Of a DNA stretch of 64,000 nucleotides, positions 7,457-16,092 are shown piece after piece. Within the stretch, counting starts at the first letter, position 1, and each line of letters opens with the position of its first letter. The notes below the pieces were generated by a model that was not told the origin of the DNA, ran no database searches, and saw only the letters and a program-made list of their open reading frames with translations. Source of the stretch: Ignavibacteriota bacterium (GTDB lineage: Bacteria; Bacteroidota; Ignavibacteria; Ignavibacteriales; Melioribacteraceae); the NCBI GenBank assembly GCA_016708125.1, contig JADJGF010000001.1, forward strand, positions 186,001 to 250,000, in the 5' to 3' direction. Made by a program: the position numbers and the translations under genes.

Positions 7457-8371
7457 ATGCCAAATACTCTTGTTCACATTGGAATAAATGGATTCCTTAC
7501 AAAATCCATAAGTAAAAAGTATAATCTTTTTTGGATTTATTTGGGTTCTATAATTCCGGATATTCCTTGGATTTCAAAAAAGTTTTTGGAATTCTTTATC
7601 CCGCAGATTAATGGCTACGATCTGCAAGCATATTTAATAATTCAATCAACTTTATTCTTCAGTTTAATTCTAAGTTTTGCAATTTCACTTTTCTCAAAAA
7701 ATCTTTTCAGAACTCTTCTAATTCTTTCACTTGGATCTGTTTTACATTTATTGGCTGATTCTATTGAGACAAAATGGGCAAACGGAGTTCATTTGTTTGC
7801 TCCGTTAAATTGGAATCTTTTAAATTTTGGAATTATTTGGCCGGAAAATTTTATAATTCATTTGCTTGGTTTTTTAGGAATTGCATTTTTTGTTTGGAAT
7901 TGGAGAGATAGTAAAAATTTTTATCCGGATTTTCTGATAAACAAAAGTCGTTTTCTATACTTTATAATTATTTTTTTATTCTATATTTTTCTTCCGTTTC
8001 TTTTCACTAACAAAGTTTTCGATTCCGATAATCATTTTATTCAAACTCTTAAAAATCAAAATTCCAGAATTGGTAAGTATGTTGAGTTAGATAGAAAAAC
8101 AATTTTTTTTGATGAGAACTCCGGTAATTACTACTTTAAATCTTTCAACAAAGATATAATTGAATTAACAAATATTGGAAAATTAAATTCCGATAAGGTT
8201 TCGGTAAAAGGAAAATTTATCAAAAATAATTTAATTGAAGTAATTGAATACAAAGAAAGTTTAGGAATTTTAAGAGACGGCGCTTCGTATATTGGCTTAT
8301 TTTTAATCTTACTTTTTAATGCAAATATTTTACTTAGAAAAAAATTCGCGGCAATAAATTCAAATTTGTAA
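7457..8371 (+). CDS. YdjM-like integral membrane protein (putative metal-dependent hydrolase)
   Basis: The product is 304 aa. The N-terminal half has the pattern of the YdjM/LexA-regulated membrane hydrolase group: NTLVHIGINGF at the start, GSIIPDIPWI near residue 32, LLADSIETKW near 95 and HLFAPLNW near 108. Conserved His and Asp residues lie between membrane helices. About four to five membrane segments are followed by a soluble segment (about 195-275) rich in beta-type residues and a last helix (about 278-296). Neither the biochemical activity nor a substrate is evident from the sequence. ATG start; it follows the 65-aa gene. Confidence 0.65.
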   Translation: MPNTLVHIGINGFLTKSISKKYNLFWIYLGSIIPDIPWISKKFLEFFIPQINGYDLQAYLIIQSTLFFSLILSFAISLFSKNLFRTLLILSLGSVLHLLADSIETKWANGVHLFAPLNWNLLNFGIIWPENFIIHLLGFLGIAFFVWNWRDSKNFYPDFLINKSRFLYFIIIFLFYIFLPFLFTNKVFDSDNHFIQTLKNQNSRIGKYVELDRKTIFFDENSGNYYFKSFNKDIIELTNIGKLNSDKVSVKGKFIKNNLIEVIEYKESLGILRDGASYIGLFLILLFNANILLRKKFAAINSNL

Positions 8372-8408
8372 ATAATTAATTGAATCCTCTCAAATATTTA
8401 AAGTGCTT

Positions 8409-8454
8409 GTCATTCTGAGGAGTCCGTCAGTTGACGGGCGACGTAAGAATCTCA
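8409..8454 (+). repeat. REP-like intergenic repeat, copy 1
   Basis: The unit starts GTCATTCT and ends AAGAATCTCA, with a central hairpin CCGTCA-GT-TGACGG. The same frame (GTCATTCT, GC-rich hairpin, AAGAATCTCA) recurs inverted at 10826-10865. It lies between two genes, as usual for such dispersed repeats. Confidence 0.65.
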
Positions 8455-8503
8455 TAATTTGAGTAAAATGAGATTTCTTTAATTTCTTAATTTTTAGAAC
8501 TTC

Positions 8504-8767
8504 CTAATTTATAATTTGATTGGCAAATGCTTCATCATTTTCTAAATCATAATCTTCAAAAAAACTGTGAGCTACATAATATTTCAATAATTCGCGAGTT
8601 CTTTTTTCATCATAATTTGATTCAATTATTTTAACGCATTCTGTAATTATCTTATTGGCATTTCCGTTTTTTACACTGATTTCCGGATTTTCATTTATCG
8701 ATAGTTTTTTCGTTACTTCATTTATTAAAAAATATGCAGAAATAGAAGGTTCAAAATAAGCATTCAT
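8504..8767 (-). CDS. Hypothetical 87-aa protein
   Basis: A small soluble protein with no motif I recognise. Predicted helical; the middle holds several Lys/Asn residues and the C-terminus is acidic (FFEDYDLENDEAFANQ). It begins with ATG. It stands alone between the YdjM-like gene (convergent) and the acyl-CoA synthetase gene (upstream, same strand, 202 bp away). Codon use is like its neighbours, but with no family match it remains a plausible rather than proven gene. Confidence 0.5.
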   Translation of the reverse strand: MNAYFEPSISAYFLINEVTKKLSINENPEISVKNGNANKIITECVKIIESNYDEKRTRELLKYYVAHSFFEDYDLENDEAFANQIIN

Positions 8768-8921
8768 TTTGCCGCCGTTTGTTTTTTGTGGTAATTATCG
8801 GCTGAAGTGGGAATTACTTGAGTTTAGAAAATTTTAATTGTTTTACATCACAATATCTGTATCAGTTTTTATATTTATTAGCATTGTCTTTAAAAGACTT
8901 CCTTTTGATTTGTTGGTCCTC

Positions 8922-8960
8922 AATGGCTCTAAGTAAATTTATTTAGAGCCATTTTTTTTT
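8922..8960 (+). terminator. Rho-independent terminator on the plus strand, no plus-strand gene upstream
   Basis: A perfect 11-bp stem (8922-8932 pairs with 8943-8953, AATGGCTCTAA) is followed by nine T residues. The T tract exists only on the plus strand, yet the nearest plus-strand gene ends more than 500 bp upstream. Confidence 0.75.
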
Positions 8961-8969
8961 GCCCAAAAC

Positions 8970-10672
8970 TTATTCAACTAAATATCTTTTAATTTTTTGC
9001 GTTGTTGTTTTCACAAATTCATTTTCGCGAATGTAGAATTTTACAATTTTTTTATGCGATGCAAGATTTTTATTCACTTTTGCAACTTCTTGTTCAATAG
9101 TTTCATTAATTATTTTATCATTTATCTGAACTTTATTTTCTTGCGAATATAAAATAAAAGCTTCCGCATCAACCACAATTTGCGCTGCAATTATTTCATC
9201 TTGTTTTTCAGTTTTTTCTCCGTAAACTAAACATTCTAAAATATACGGACTGTGATTTAGCTGATCTTCAATTTCTTCCGGAAAACATTTTTACCGCTTT
9301 TAGAAATTATTACATTTTTCTTTCTTCCGCTTATGTGCAAAAATCCATCGGAATCAATATAACCTAAATCTCCGGTTTTAAACCATCCATCGGAAAATGC
9401 ATCTTTTGTTTTTTCCGCATCTTTGTAATATCCAAGCATCACATTATTTCCCTTTGCATAAATTTCACCAATTCCGTCATCATCTTTATTTACGATTTTT
9501 ATTTCAACATTAGGAAGCGGAACTCCGGCAGCATCGTTCTTAAAATTATTTATTTGGTTTAATGCTAAAATTGGCGAAGTTTCCGTTAAGCCGTAACCTT
9601 GTAAAAATCCAAATCCGAAACCTTGTAAACCTTCAGCAACAACCGGATCGGCAGCAGCGCCGCCAACAATAAATATTCTTATTGCTCCGCCAAATTTCTC
9701 TTGAAGTTCTTTAAAAATTTTTTTCTTTAAATCTTTCACTCCAAATTTTTGTGTGAGATTTGTAAACTTTATTAATTTAGGGACTAAAAATGCTTTCTTT
9801 TTATCCTCATTAATTGCTTTCATAACTTTTTTAAACATTTTATCAAAAAGAAGCGGAACACCAAGTACAATTGTGGCTTTAACTTTTTGCATATCTTCGG
9901 CTACTGTTTTTAATGAGCGCGCATAATGAATTGATGAACCGGCGTAAAGCGGACACAGCATTCCGCAAGTGCATTCATAAGTGTGATGAATTGGAAGTAC
10001 CGATAAAAATCTATCTTCGGGATACATCATTAACATGCTCAACATATCTGATAAATTTGATGCTAAGTTTTTTTGAGAAAGCATTACGCCTTTTGCTCTT
10101 CCCAATGAACCGGAAGTAAAAATTATTTCTGCTAAATCTTCCGGATTAATATTTGGAAGAATTGTTGTGTCACCAATAATTTGACTGTCAATAAGACTTT
10201 TCATACTTAAAAATTTACCGTCTGGATCGGCTTTATCCATATTGATAAATATTCTTAATTTTTTTAATACATTTTTATTTTCAGTAATTATGTTTGAAAA
10301 TGTATCGGAAAAAATAATTCCTTCTGAATCAGATTCGTGAATAATATTCAGAATTTCATTTTCGGTAAGATTTTTATCGATCGGAACTACAACATAATTA
10401 AAACTCATTAATGTTAAATATGAAATTGACCATTGAACTCTGTTTTCACCAATAAGCGCAATGTGATTTCTTTCGCCTAATCCCAAAGCCTTAAGTGCCT
10501 TACCGAATTTTAAAATATTTTCCTTAAGCTGAGAAAAAGTAACTTTAGAAATTGGATAATTTTGTAAATCTTCAAGGGCAAGTTTATCTTTGTAAACTTC
10601 GGATGATCTCAAAATCATTTCCTGCACACTTGAAATTTTGGGAACATCAAATAATTTAATTTTACTTTTCAT
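8970..10672 (-). pseudogene. Long-chain acyl-CoA synthetase (AMP-binding), single frameshift near the C-terminus
   Basis: ANL-superfamily enzyme, expected to activate fatty acids through an acyl-adenylate. The first 460 codons contain the P-loop IIFTSGSLGRAKGVM, the GYGLTETSP motif (A5), WFKTGDLGYID (A7/A8) and GRKKNVIISKSGKNVF (A10 region). The frame then breaks near 9285-9288. One T appears to be missing from a T run, and adding it continues in frame as PEEIEDQLNHSPYILECLVY into the segment ending YLVE at 8970. The repaired protein would be about 567 aa, normal for the family. The break removes about 95 residues of the C-terminal lid domain, including the Lys expected near its end (TQKIKR). 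A strong Shine-Dalgarno (GAGGGG) precedes the ATG. Confidence 0.85.
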
Positions 10673-10825
10673 TTTCCCCTCTTAATATATTTTGATTCAA
10701 ATATCCGAATATAAAAAAAACTTTTTCTAAATTTATTTTTAAATCGATCACATAATTTTAAGATATTTTTGAGAATAAAAATTTATTCAATCGAACAATT
10801 CAAAATATCCATATTTTATTTGCAT

Positions 10826-10865
10826 TGAGATTCTTCATCCCGCATTCAGCGGGATTAAGAATGAC
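10826..10865 (-). repeat. REP-like intergenic repeat, copy 2
   Basis: Read on the minus strand this starts GTCATTCT, has a central hairpin CCCGC-TGAAT-GCGGG and ends AAGAATCTCA, the same frame as 8409-8454 but with a different stem. It sits between pepD and the acyl-CoA synthetase gene. Confidence 0.65.
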
Positions 10866-10893
10866 ATGTATAATAGAATTTCAGAACTACTTT

Positions 10894-12348
10894 TCAACTT
10901 AATTCTTTTAAAATCCCTTTTAATAAATTGTAGAATTTTTCTACATCCTTAATATTTACTTTTTCATCCGGTGAATGTGCGCCTTGAATTGTTGGACCGA
11001 AGGAAATCATATCAAGTCCGGGAAATTTTGCACCCAGCAATCCGGTTTCTAATCCGGCATGAATTGCTTTAATCTCTGGTTCTTTTTTAAACATTTGTTT
11101 GTAAACTTTTTTAGATACTTTTAATAAATTTGAATCCATATTTGGCTGCCAGCCGGGATAACCATCGCCTTCCGTTAATTTTGCATCGGCAAGTTTGAAA
11201 ACGGATTTAACTGAATCTGCAATTTTATTTTTCGCACTTTCAATTGAACTTCTTTGACTTGTGCCAATTGTTAAAACTTTTTCTTCAATTTTTAATGTTG
11301 CAAGATTTGTAGATGTTTCAACTAAATTTGGTATATCCGGACTCATAGAAATTACACCATGAGGCAGCGCAAGTAATACATTTATTAATTTTTCCTTCAA
11401 TTCACTTTTAAATACTTTGGATATTTTATTTTCAGATTTTTTTAAAATTATTTTCAAATCCGGATCAACAGTTTTAAATTCCAATAAAGATTTTGAGACA
11501 AAGTCTTTAATAATCTTTTTAAGATTTGCTAAATTCTTTGGATCAATTAATATTATAGCTTCAGCTTCACGCGGAATTGCATTCCTTAAAGAACCGCCGT
11601 TAATTTGTGCAATTTGAAATTTAAAATTTAATTGTGATAAAAAATGTCCGAGAAGTTTTATAGAATTTGCTCGTTGTTGAATTATGTCTAAACCAGAGTG
11701 ACCGCCTTTTAATCCGGTAATTAAAATTTCATAAGCCTCAAATTCTTTCTTCGCTTTTTTATAATCAATCTTAAAAGAGCCGGCTGTATCTTGTCCGCCG
11801 GAACATCCGACATAAAATGCGCCGTCTTCTTCAGAATCCATGTTTAATAAAGTTTTTCCGGAAATAAATTTTGGCTGAATTTCTTTAACTCCGGTCATTC
11901 CGGTTTCTTCATCAATTGTGAAAAGTAATTCTAACGGACCATGGACAGAAGTTTTATCCAAAGCTACCGTCATTGCTGCTGCAACGCCAATTCCGTTATC
12001 AGCCCCAAGTGTTGTTCCGTCTGCTTTTATCCATTCTCCGGTGTTTATAAGTTTAATCGGATCTTTATCAAAATCATGTTTGGTTCCTTTATTCATTTCG
12101 CAAACCATGTCGACATGTCCTTGCAAAACAATTGTGGGAGATTTTTCTTTTCCTTTTGATGCCGGAACAAAAATTAAAACATTCCCAACTTTATCTTCTT
12201 TAAATTTGAAATTATTTTTTTGCGCAAATTGTTTTACGAATTCTACAGCTTTATGTTCTCGTTTAGATGGTCTTGGAATTTGACTAAGTTCATAAAAATG
12301 CTGCCATAACAATTCCGGTTTTAATTTTGCAATTGCTTTTTGTGACAT
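10894..12348 (-). CDS. pepD: Aminoacyl-histidine dipeptidase (peptidase D, M20 family)
   Basis: A 484-aa cytosolic dizinc dipeptidase of the M20C type that cleaves dipeptides such as Xaa-His. Metal and catalytic motifs are visible: VLQGHVDMVCEM (near 80), ADGTTLGADNGIGVA (near 115), FTIDEETGMTG (near 145, catalytic Glu), MDSEEDGAFYVGCSGG (near 170) and the final AHSPDEKV near the C-terminus. Length is normal for the family (about 485). I chose ATG at 12348 over the in-frame GTG at 12357 because AAGGTG forms the ribosome-binding site just upstream and overlaps that GTG. It lies 28 bp downstream of the YchF-like gene and may share its transcript. Confidence 0.92.
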   Translation of the reverse strand: MSQKAIAKLKPELLWQHFYELSQIPRPSKREHKAVEFVKQFAQKNNFKFKEDKVGNVLIFVPASKGKEKSPTIVLQGHVDMVCEMNKGTKHDFDKDPIKLINTGEWIKADGTTLGADNGIGVAAAMTVALDKTSVHGPLELLFTIDEETGMTGVKEIQPKFISGKTLLNMDSEEDGAFYVGCSGGQDTAGSFKIDYKKAKKEFEAYEILITGLKGGHSGLDIIQQRANSIKLLGHFLSQLNFKFQIAQINGGSLRNAIPREAEAIILIDPKNLANLKKIIKDFVSKSLLEFKTVDPDLKIILKKSENKISKVFKSELKEKLINVLLALPHGVISMSPDIPNLVETSTNLATLKIEEKVLTIGTSQRSSIESAKNKIADSVKSVFKLADAKLTEGDGYPGWQPNMDSNLLKVSKKVYKQMFKKEPEIKAIHAGLETGLLGAKFPGLDMISFGPTIQGAHSPDEKVNIKDVEKFYNLLKGILKELS

Positions 12349-12375
12349 AATATTCACCTTTTTATTTTTAAAATT

Positions 12376-13455
12376 TTAACTGTGTCTTATATTTAAAATA
12401 TCGCCGTCTTGAACAATATATTCCTTTCCTTCAAGTTTCCAAACACCGGCTTCTTTACATTTTGCAAAAGTTTTATAATTCATAAAATCATTATATCCAA
12501 CAACTTCTGCTCGTATAAATTTGTTATAAAAGTCTGAATGTATAACTCCCGCTGCATCTTGCGCCGTATAATTTTTTCTAATTGTCCAAGCTCTGTTTTC
12601 ATCTTCTCCAACAGTAAAAAAACTTTGTAAACCTAAAGCTTCGTAAGAGGCTTTAAGAATTTTGCTTAAGGCAGATTCTTTAATTCCATAATCTGCCATA
12701 AACATTTCTCTATCTTCGTCTCCAAGTTTGGAAAGTTCTAATTCAAGTTTTGCAAAAAACGGAATTATTTTCACATTTTCATCTTTCAATAAATCTGCAA
12801 CTTTTTGAATTTCCGAATCAACAATATTCATCGATTCATCATCAAAATTAATTGCAATTACTAATGGCTTCAAAGTCATCAATTGATAACCGGAAAGTAA
12901 TTTTCTTTCTTGTTCATCCAAACCCAAACTTCTTAACGGTTTTTCTTGTTCAACATGATGCATACATTTTTCAATTACCGGAATTTCTCTTTTTAGTCTG
13001 TCATCTTTTATCTTCAGAATTTCACGTTTAATTTTTTCAATTCTGGTTTCCAAAAAAGCCATATCGTGAAATAAAAATTCATTTTCCAAAAAAGTAATAT
13101 CTTCGCAAACATCAATTTTATTCATTGGATGAGGAACAGAATCTTCTTTAAATTTTCTAATCACATAAAAAAGTGCATCATTATTTTTTACTTCATTTAA
13201 GAACGAAGAAGTAATTCGTAATTTTCCATCGTCTGCGGTTCGCAATCCGGGAATATCAAAAACTTCAATTGTGGCGTTTACAGTTTTTTTTGGATTGAAT
13301 ATTTCGGTAAGCAAATCCAATCTTTCATCCGGAACTTTCACAACTTCTATTGATGCTTTATCAGAAACAATATTTGGATTATTTTCTGTTCCGGAAAGAA
13401 TATTAAAAAGTGTAGTTTTGCCCGAAAATTGTAACCCGACTAAACCAATCTGCAT
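12376..13455 (-). CDS. YchF/Obg-type GTPase, divergent (DUF933/TGS C-terminus)
   Basis: This 359-aa P-loop NTPase ends in the DUF933/TGS-like region typical of YchF (FFTVGEDENRAWTIRKNYTA through AAGVIHSDFYNKFIRAEVV). YchF binds ribosomes and hydrolyses ATP. The N-terminal motifs depart from canonical YchF. The P-loop is GLQFSGKTTLFN rather than GLPNVGKSTLFN, and the G3 region reads FDIPGLR with none of the usual KGASxGEGLGN after it. The specificity motif NFDDES also differs from the canonical NxxE. It may be a lineage-specific paralogue rather than the housekeeping enzyme. It lies directly upstream of pepD. Confidence 0.75.
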   Translation of the reverse strand: MQIGLVGLQFSGKTTLFNILSGTENNPNIVSDKASIEVVKVPDERLDLLTEIFNPKKTVNATIEVFDIPGLRTADDGKLRITSSFLNEVKNNDALFYVIRKFKEDSVPHPMNKIDVCEDITFLENEFLFHDMAFLETRIEKIKREILKIKDDRLKREIPVIEKCMHHVEQEKPLRSLGLDEQERKLLSGYQLMTLKPLVIAINFDDESMNIVDSEIQKVADLLKDENVKIIPFFAKLELELSKLGDEDREMFMADYGIKESALSKILKASYEALGLQSFFTVGEDENRAWTIRKNYTAQDAAGVIHSDFYNKFIRAEVVGYNDFMNYKTFAKCKEAGVWKLEGKEYIVQDGDILNIRHS

Positions 13456-13536
13456 AATCTAAAAATCCTTGTTTGAATTATTGTGAGCACAAATTTAACA
13501 AAACCATTTTGCAATTACGATATTTATAAACCATGT

Positions 13537-13845
13537 TTATCCAACAATTTGAGTATGAAGTCCAATTTCTTCTAAAATTGAAGAAACTTTTAAGCAATTT
13601 ACCATTTCTCCCGCAAAAACCATTGCTCTACCTTTTACATGAACTTCAAATGCAAGCGTTCGTGCTTTTTCAAAAGAACAATTTATAGCTTTGATTAGCT
13701 GTAAAATAACTTCTTCAAACGTATGAATATCATCATTAAATAGGAAAACTCTATAAGCAGTATCAATATTTGTATCATTAAAAATTTCCGGCTTTATCTG
13801 CTGATCGGGATATTCAAGCTCAAATTTTTCTATTTTATTATCCAT
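13537..13845 (-). CDS. clpS: ATP-dependent Clp protease adaptor ClpS
   Basis: About 102 aa starting at MDNKIEKFEL; an upstream in-frame ATG at 13902 would add 19 residues not typical of the family. The ClpS core is clear: YRVFLFNDDIHTFEEVILQL (N-degron pocket with the Asn-Asp pair), then the ARTLAFEVHVKGRAMVF helix-strand. ClpS delivers proteins with N-terminal destabilising residues to ClpAP. No clpA lies nearby. It is divergent from the nuclease-family gene, and choosing this start leaves about 95 bp for both promoters. Confidence 0.9.
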   Translation of the reverse strand: MDNKIEKFELEYPDQQIKPEIFNDTNIDTAYRVFLFNDDIHTFEEVILQLIKAINCSFEKARTLAFEVHVKGRAMVFAGEMVNCLKVSSILEEIGLHTQIVG

Positions 13846-13939
13846 TTTGCTTAAGAGATTAAATATTATATTAAGATGTTTTTTTTTATATTGCTCATAC
13901 AAATTAGTAATTTTAAATATATTAAGGTACAGTTTAGGT

Positions 13940-14542
13940 TTGGAAAAAGTTCAAGTAGATATTTTAGGATTATCATCAAGTCCTTCTGCCGGAGGAGCTT
14001 ATGCTTTGTTGTTAAAAGAATCTTTCGGAACAAGGCGACTTCCAATAATTATTGGCTCTTTCGAAGCTCAATCAATTGCTTTGGAAATTGAAGGAATAAA
14101 ACCGCCGCGACCATTAACTCACGATTTGATGAAAAATTTAGTTGATGATATGGGTGCAACAATTTTGGAAGTTTATATTGATGAACTTAGAGATAATACA
14201 TTTTATGCAAAAATTGTTCTGGAAATTTCAACATTAACAAATACAATTGATGCAAGACCAAGCGATGCAATTGCATTGGCGGTTAGAACCGGTTCACAAA
14301 TTTTTGTTGCGGAAGAAGTTATGCGCGCAGCATCATTTGTTCCATCGGGCGAAGAAAATGACGAAGCCGAAGAATCTTTTGAAATTGCAAATGATTTTGA
14401 AGCAAAACAATTTCCGAAACAATCTTCAGAAACAAAAGTTGCTTCATTACAAGATCAATTAAGAGAAGCTTTGGAAAAAGAAGATTACGAACGTGCCGCA
14501 AAACTTAGAGATGAAATAAATCGGTTAAAAGGAAATAATTAA
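13940..14542 (+). CDS. Bifunctional nuclease family protein (DUF151) with C-terminal UVR motif
   Basis: About 200 aa from a TTG start at 13940 (LEKVQVDILGL). The frame is open upstream to 13847, but that extension overlaps clpS and does not look like family sequence. The DUF151/bifunctional nuclease core spans about 1-135 (GGAYALLLKE, RRLPIIIGSFEAQSIALEIE, IDARPSDAIALAVRT). An acidic linker leads to a UVR-type helix (LREALEKEDYERAAKLRDEI) at the end, the same motif by which UvrB and UvrC interact. Members in other bacteria have nuclease activity. It converges on the DUF2851 gene with only 7 bp between stops. Confidence 0.85.
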   Translation: MEKVQVDILGLSSSPSAGGAYALLLKESFGTRRLPIIIGSFEAQSIALEIEGIKPPRPLTHDLMKNLVDDMGATILEVYIDELRDNTFYAKIVLEISTLTNTIDARPSDAIALAVRTGSQIFVAEEVMRAASFVPSGEENDEAEESFEIANDFEAKQFPKQSSETKVASLQDQLREALEKEDYERAAKLRDEINRLKGNN

Positions 14543-14549
14543 TTTTCAG

Positions 14550-16019
14550 CTAATTAAAAATTGTTTTACCAATTTCACATTCCAAACATTTATTTTTGCT
14601 GCAATAATTTCTAAAAATTTCAATCATTCCTTGTGCATAAATTGTTTTCTTTTCGAGACCATTAATTTGCAAAGCTTTAGAAACGTCTCTAATTATTTTG
14701 TTATCAATTTTCTGATCATATTCATTGTAAATTTTTAGAACTTTTTTAGATAAATTCTGATTTCCGAACAAATCAAAATAGACTGATAAAAACGGCAAAA
14801 TTACATTAACAAAAATTTCATCGGCGCGTGAAAGTCCAATTAGATAATTAAGTTTTATATTTGTTTCTTTTTCAAAAACATAATGATCCCGCCAATATCC
14901 GTTTGCTTTAATAATTAACAACGATCTTATTGAGTTTATAAGAATTGTATCTTTTTTAATTTCAGTAAATTTTCTAATTATTTGTCCAATAAAATTGTGA
15001 TGCAAAATTGCTTCAATAATTTTAACTCCGCCGGCAATTCTTATTGTGGGAAAGTTTTGCGGACGCTGTCCTAAAAAATGCCACTGTGTTTCATCAAAAT
15101 ATTTTCCATCGTAATTTTGTTTTTCATTTTGCCAAATTATATGTAAGTCTTTTATAAACTCATTTTCACTAGAATTATTTATTTCCGGCAATAAACCGGA
15201 AACTTTAAAAAGAATTGCTTCAACTTTTTTTGAAAAATTATCCTCAAAATTAATTTGTGAAAGAAATTTAAGATTTACATTCTGTGCTAATCTTTGCATA
15301 ATTTTTTTATTTTTGGAATAACCCAAAGCTTCAAAAATAAATTCGTACAAAAGTTGTTTCCAAATTTCTTTATCCCTAAAATCACTTTGCAGAAATGTTT
15401 TGTTGTTAAAATCTTTTGTCAATTCATATCTAATTACCGGTTCATTAAGTTTCAATTCACTTATAAATTTAAGTTCTTTTAATCGCGAAAAAATATTAGA
15501 ACATTTGCTTTCGAATCTTTTAATTCCGTAATTCAGCAAAGTATTTTCCAATAACTTTTTATCAACAGAATTTATTTCAGAAGAGCATTTTAACTCAAAG
15601 TTATTCTCAACATTATGTTTATTAATTTTCTGATAATCTACAATATTGTCGGCGGAAATATAATTTTCAATTGTTAATGAAGGAACTTTTCTTCCGTCAC
15701 TTGTATAAACGTAATTTTGTTTTTGAGGATTTGAAAAGCAAATGTGCAGAATTGTTTTATTATAATTTCGATTTATATTATGACCATGTCGTTTCCAATC
15801 CGAATAATCTTGGTCGATTTCAACATCACCGATAAAAGTTAAATTACCTAATTTAATTCTGGCGTGTTTAAAATCCGGACCGGATTCATCAATATTATAA
15901 TCACCTGGAAATAAAACCGTTATTTCTTCGCCGGAAAGAGTTTTAAGTTCTTCGGTAAAATCTTGGGTTGCCCAAATTTTGTGGAATTGTTTTTCAGATA
16001 TTTTTTCTTGAGATTGCAT
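14550..16019 (-). CDS. DUF2851 family protein
   Basis: The product is 489 aa and soluble. It matches DUF2851, a family common in Bacteroidota, Ignavibacteria and relatives. Visible markers are the N-terminal GDYNIDESGPDFKHARIKLG and GDVEIDQDYSDWKRHGH segments, the central FLGQRPQNFPTIRIAG, and a C-terminal Cys cluster (CSKNKCLECEIG) that could bind a metal. The function is not established. The DxDxSDWxxHGH pattern is reminiscent of a metal-dependent site, which is my inference. It is the last gene of the minus-strand run that starts at pyrG, 73 bp after pyrF. Confidence 0.85.
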   Translation of the reverse strand: MQSQEKISEKQFHKIWATQDFTEELKTLSGEEITVLFPGDYNIDESGPDFKHARIKLGNLTFIGDVEIDQDYSDWKRHGHNINRNYNKTILHICFSNPQKQNYVYTSDGRKVPSLTIENYISADNIVDYQKINKHNVENNFELKCSSEINSVDKKLLENTLLNYGIKRFESKCSNIFSRLKELKFISELKLNEPVIRYELTKDFNNKTFLQSDFRDKEIWKQLLYEFIFEALGYSKNKKIMQRLAQNVNLKFLSQINFEDNFSKKVEAILFKVSGLLPEINNSSENEFIKDLHIIWQNEKQNYDGKYFDETQWHFLGQRPQNFPTIRIAGGVKIIEAILHHNFIGQIIRKFTEIKKDTILINSIRSLLIIKANGYWRDHYVFEKETNIKLNYLIGLSRADEIFVNVILPFLSVYFDLFGNQNLSKKVLKIYNEYDQKIDNKIIRDVSKALQINGLEKKTIYAQGMIEIFRNYCSKNKCLECEIGKTIFN

Positions 16020-16092
16020 TTATTTTATCAATAATGATTGAACAAATCGCAAATCAATTATATTCTAAAATAATTTAATTCTTAATTAAATA

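Noticed and set aside
5695..10672. Explaining both frameshifted genes as sequencing errors
   Set aside because: Other genes rich in A and T runs are intact over the whole window, so general error is unlikely. It cannot be fully excluded without reads, so both are reported with that caveat.
10826..10865. Hairpin as a terminator for pepD
   Set aside because: No T run follows the stem on either strand, and the ends match the repeat copy at 8409.
13847..13939. N-terminal extension of the bifunctional-nuclease gene
   Set aside because: It overlaps the 5' end of clpS on the other strand and has no similarity to the family. The TTG at 13940 gives the expected N-terminus.
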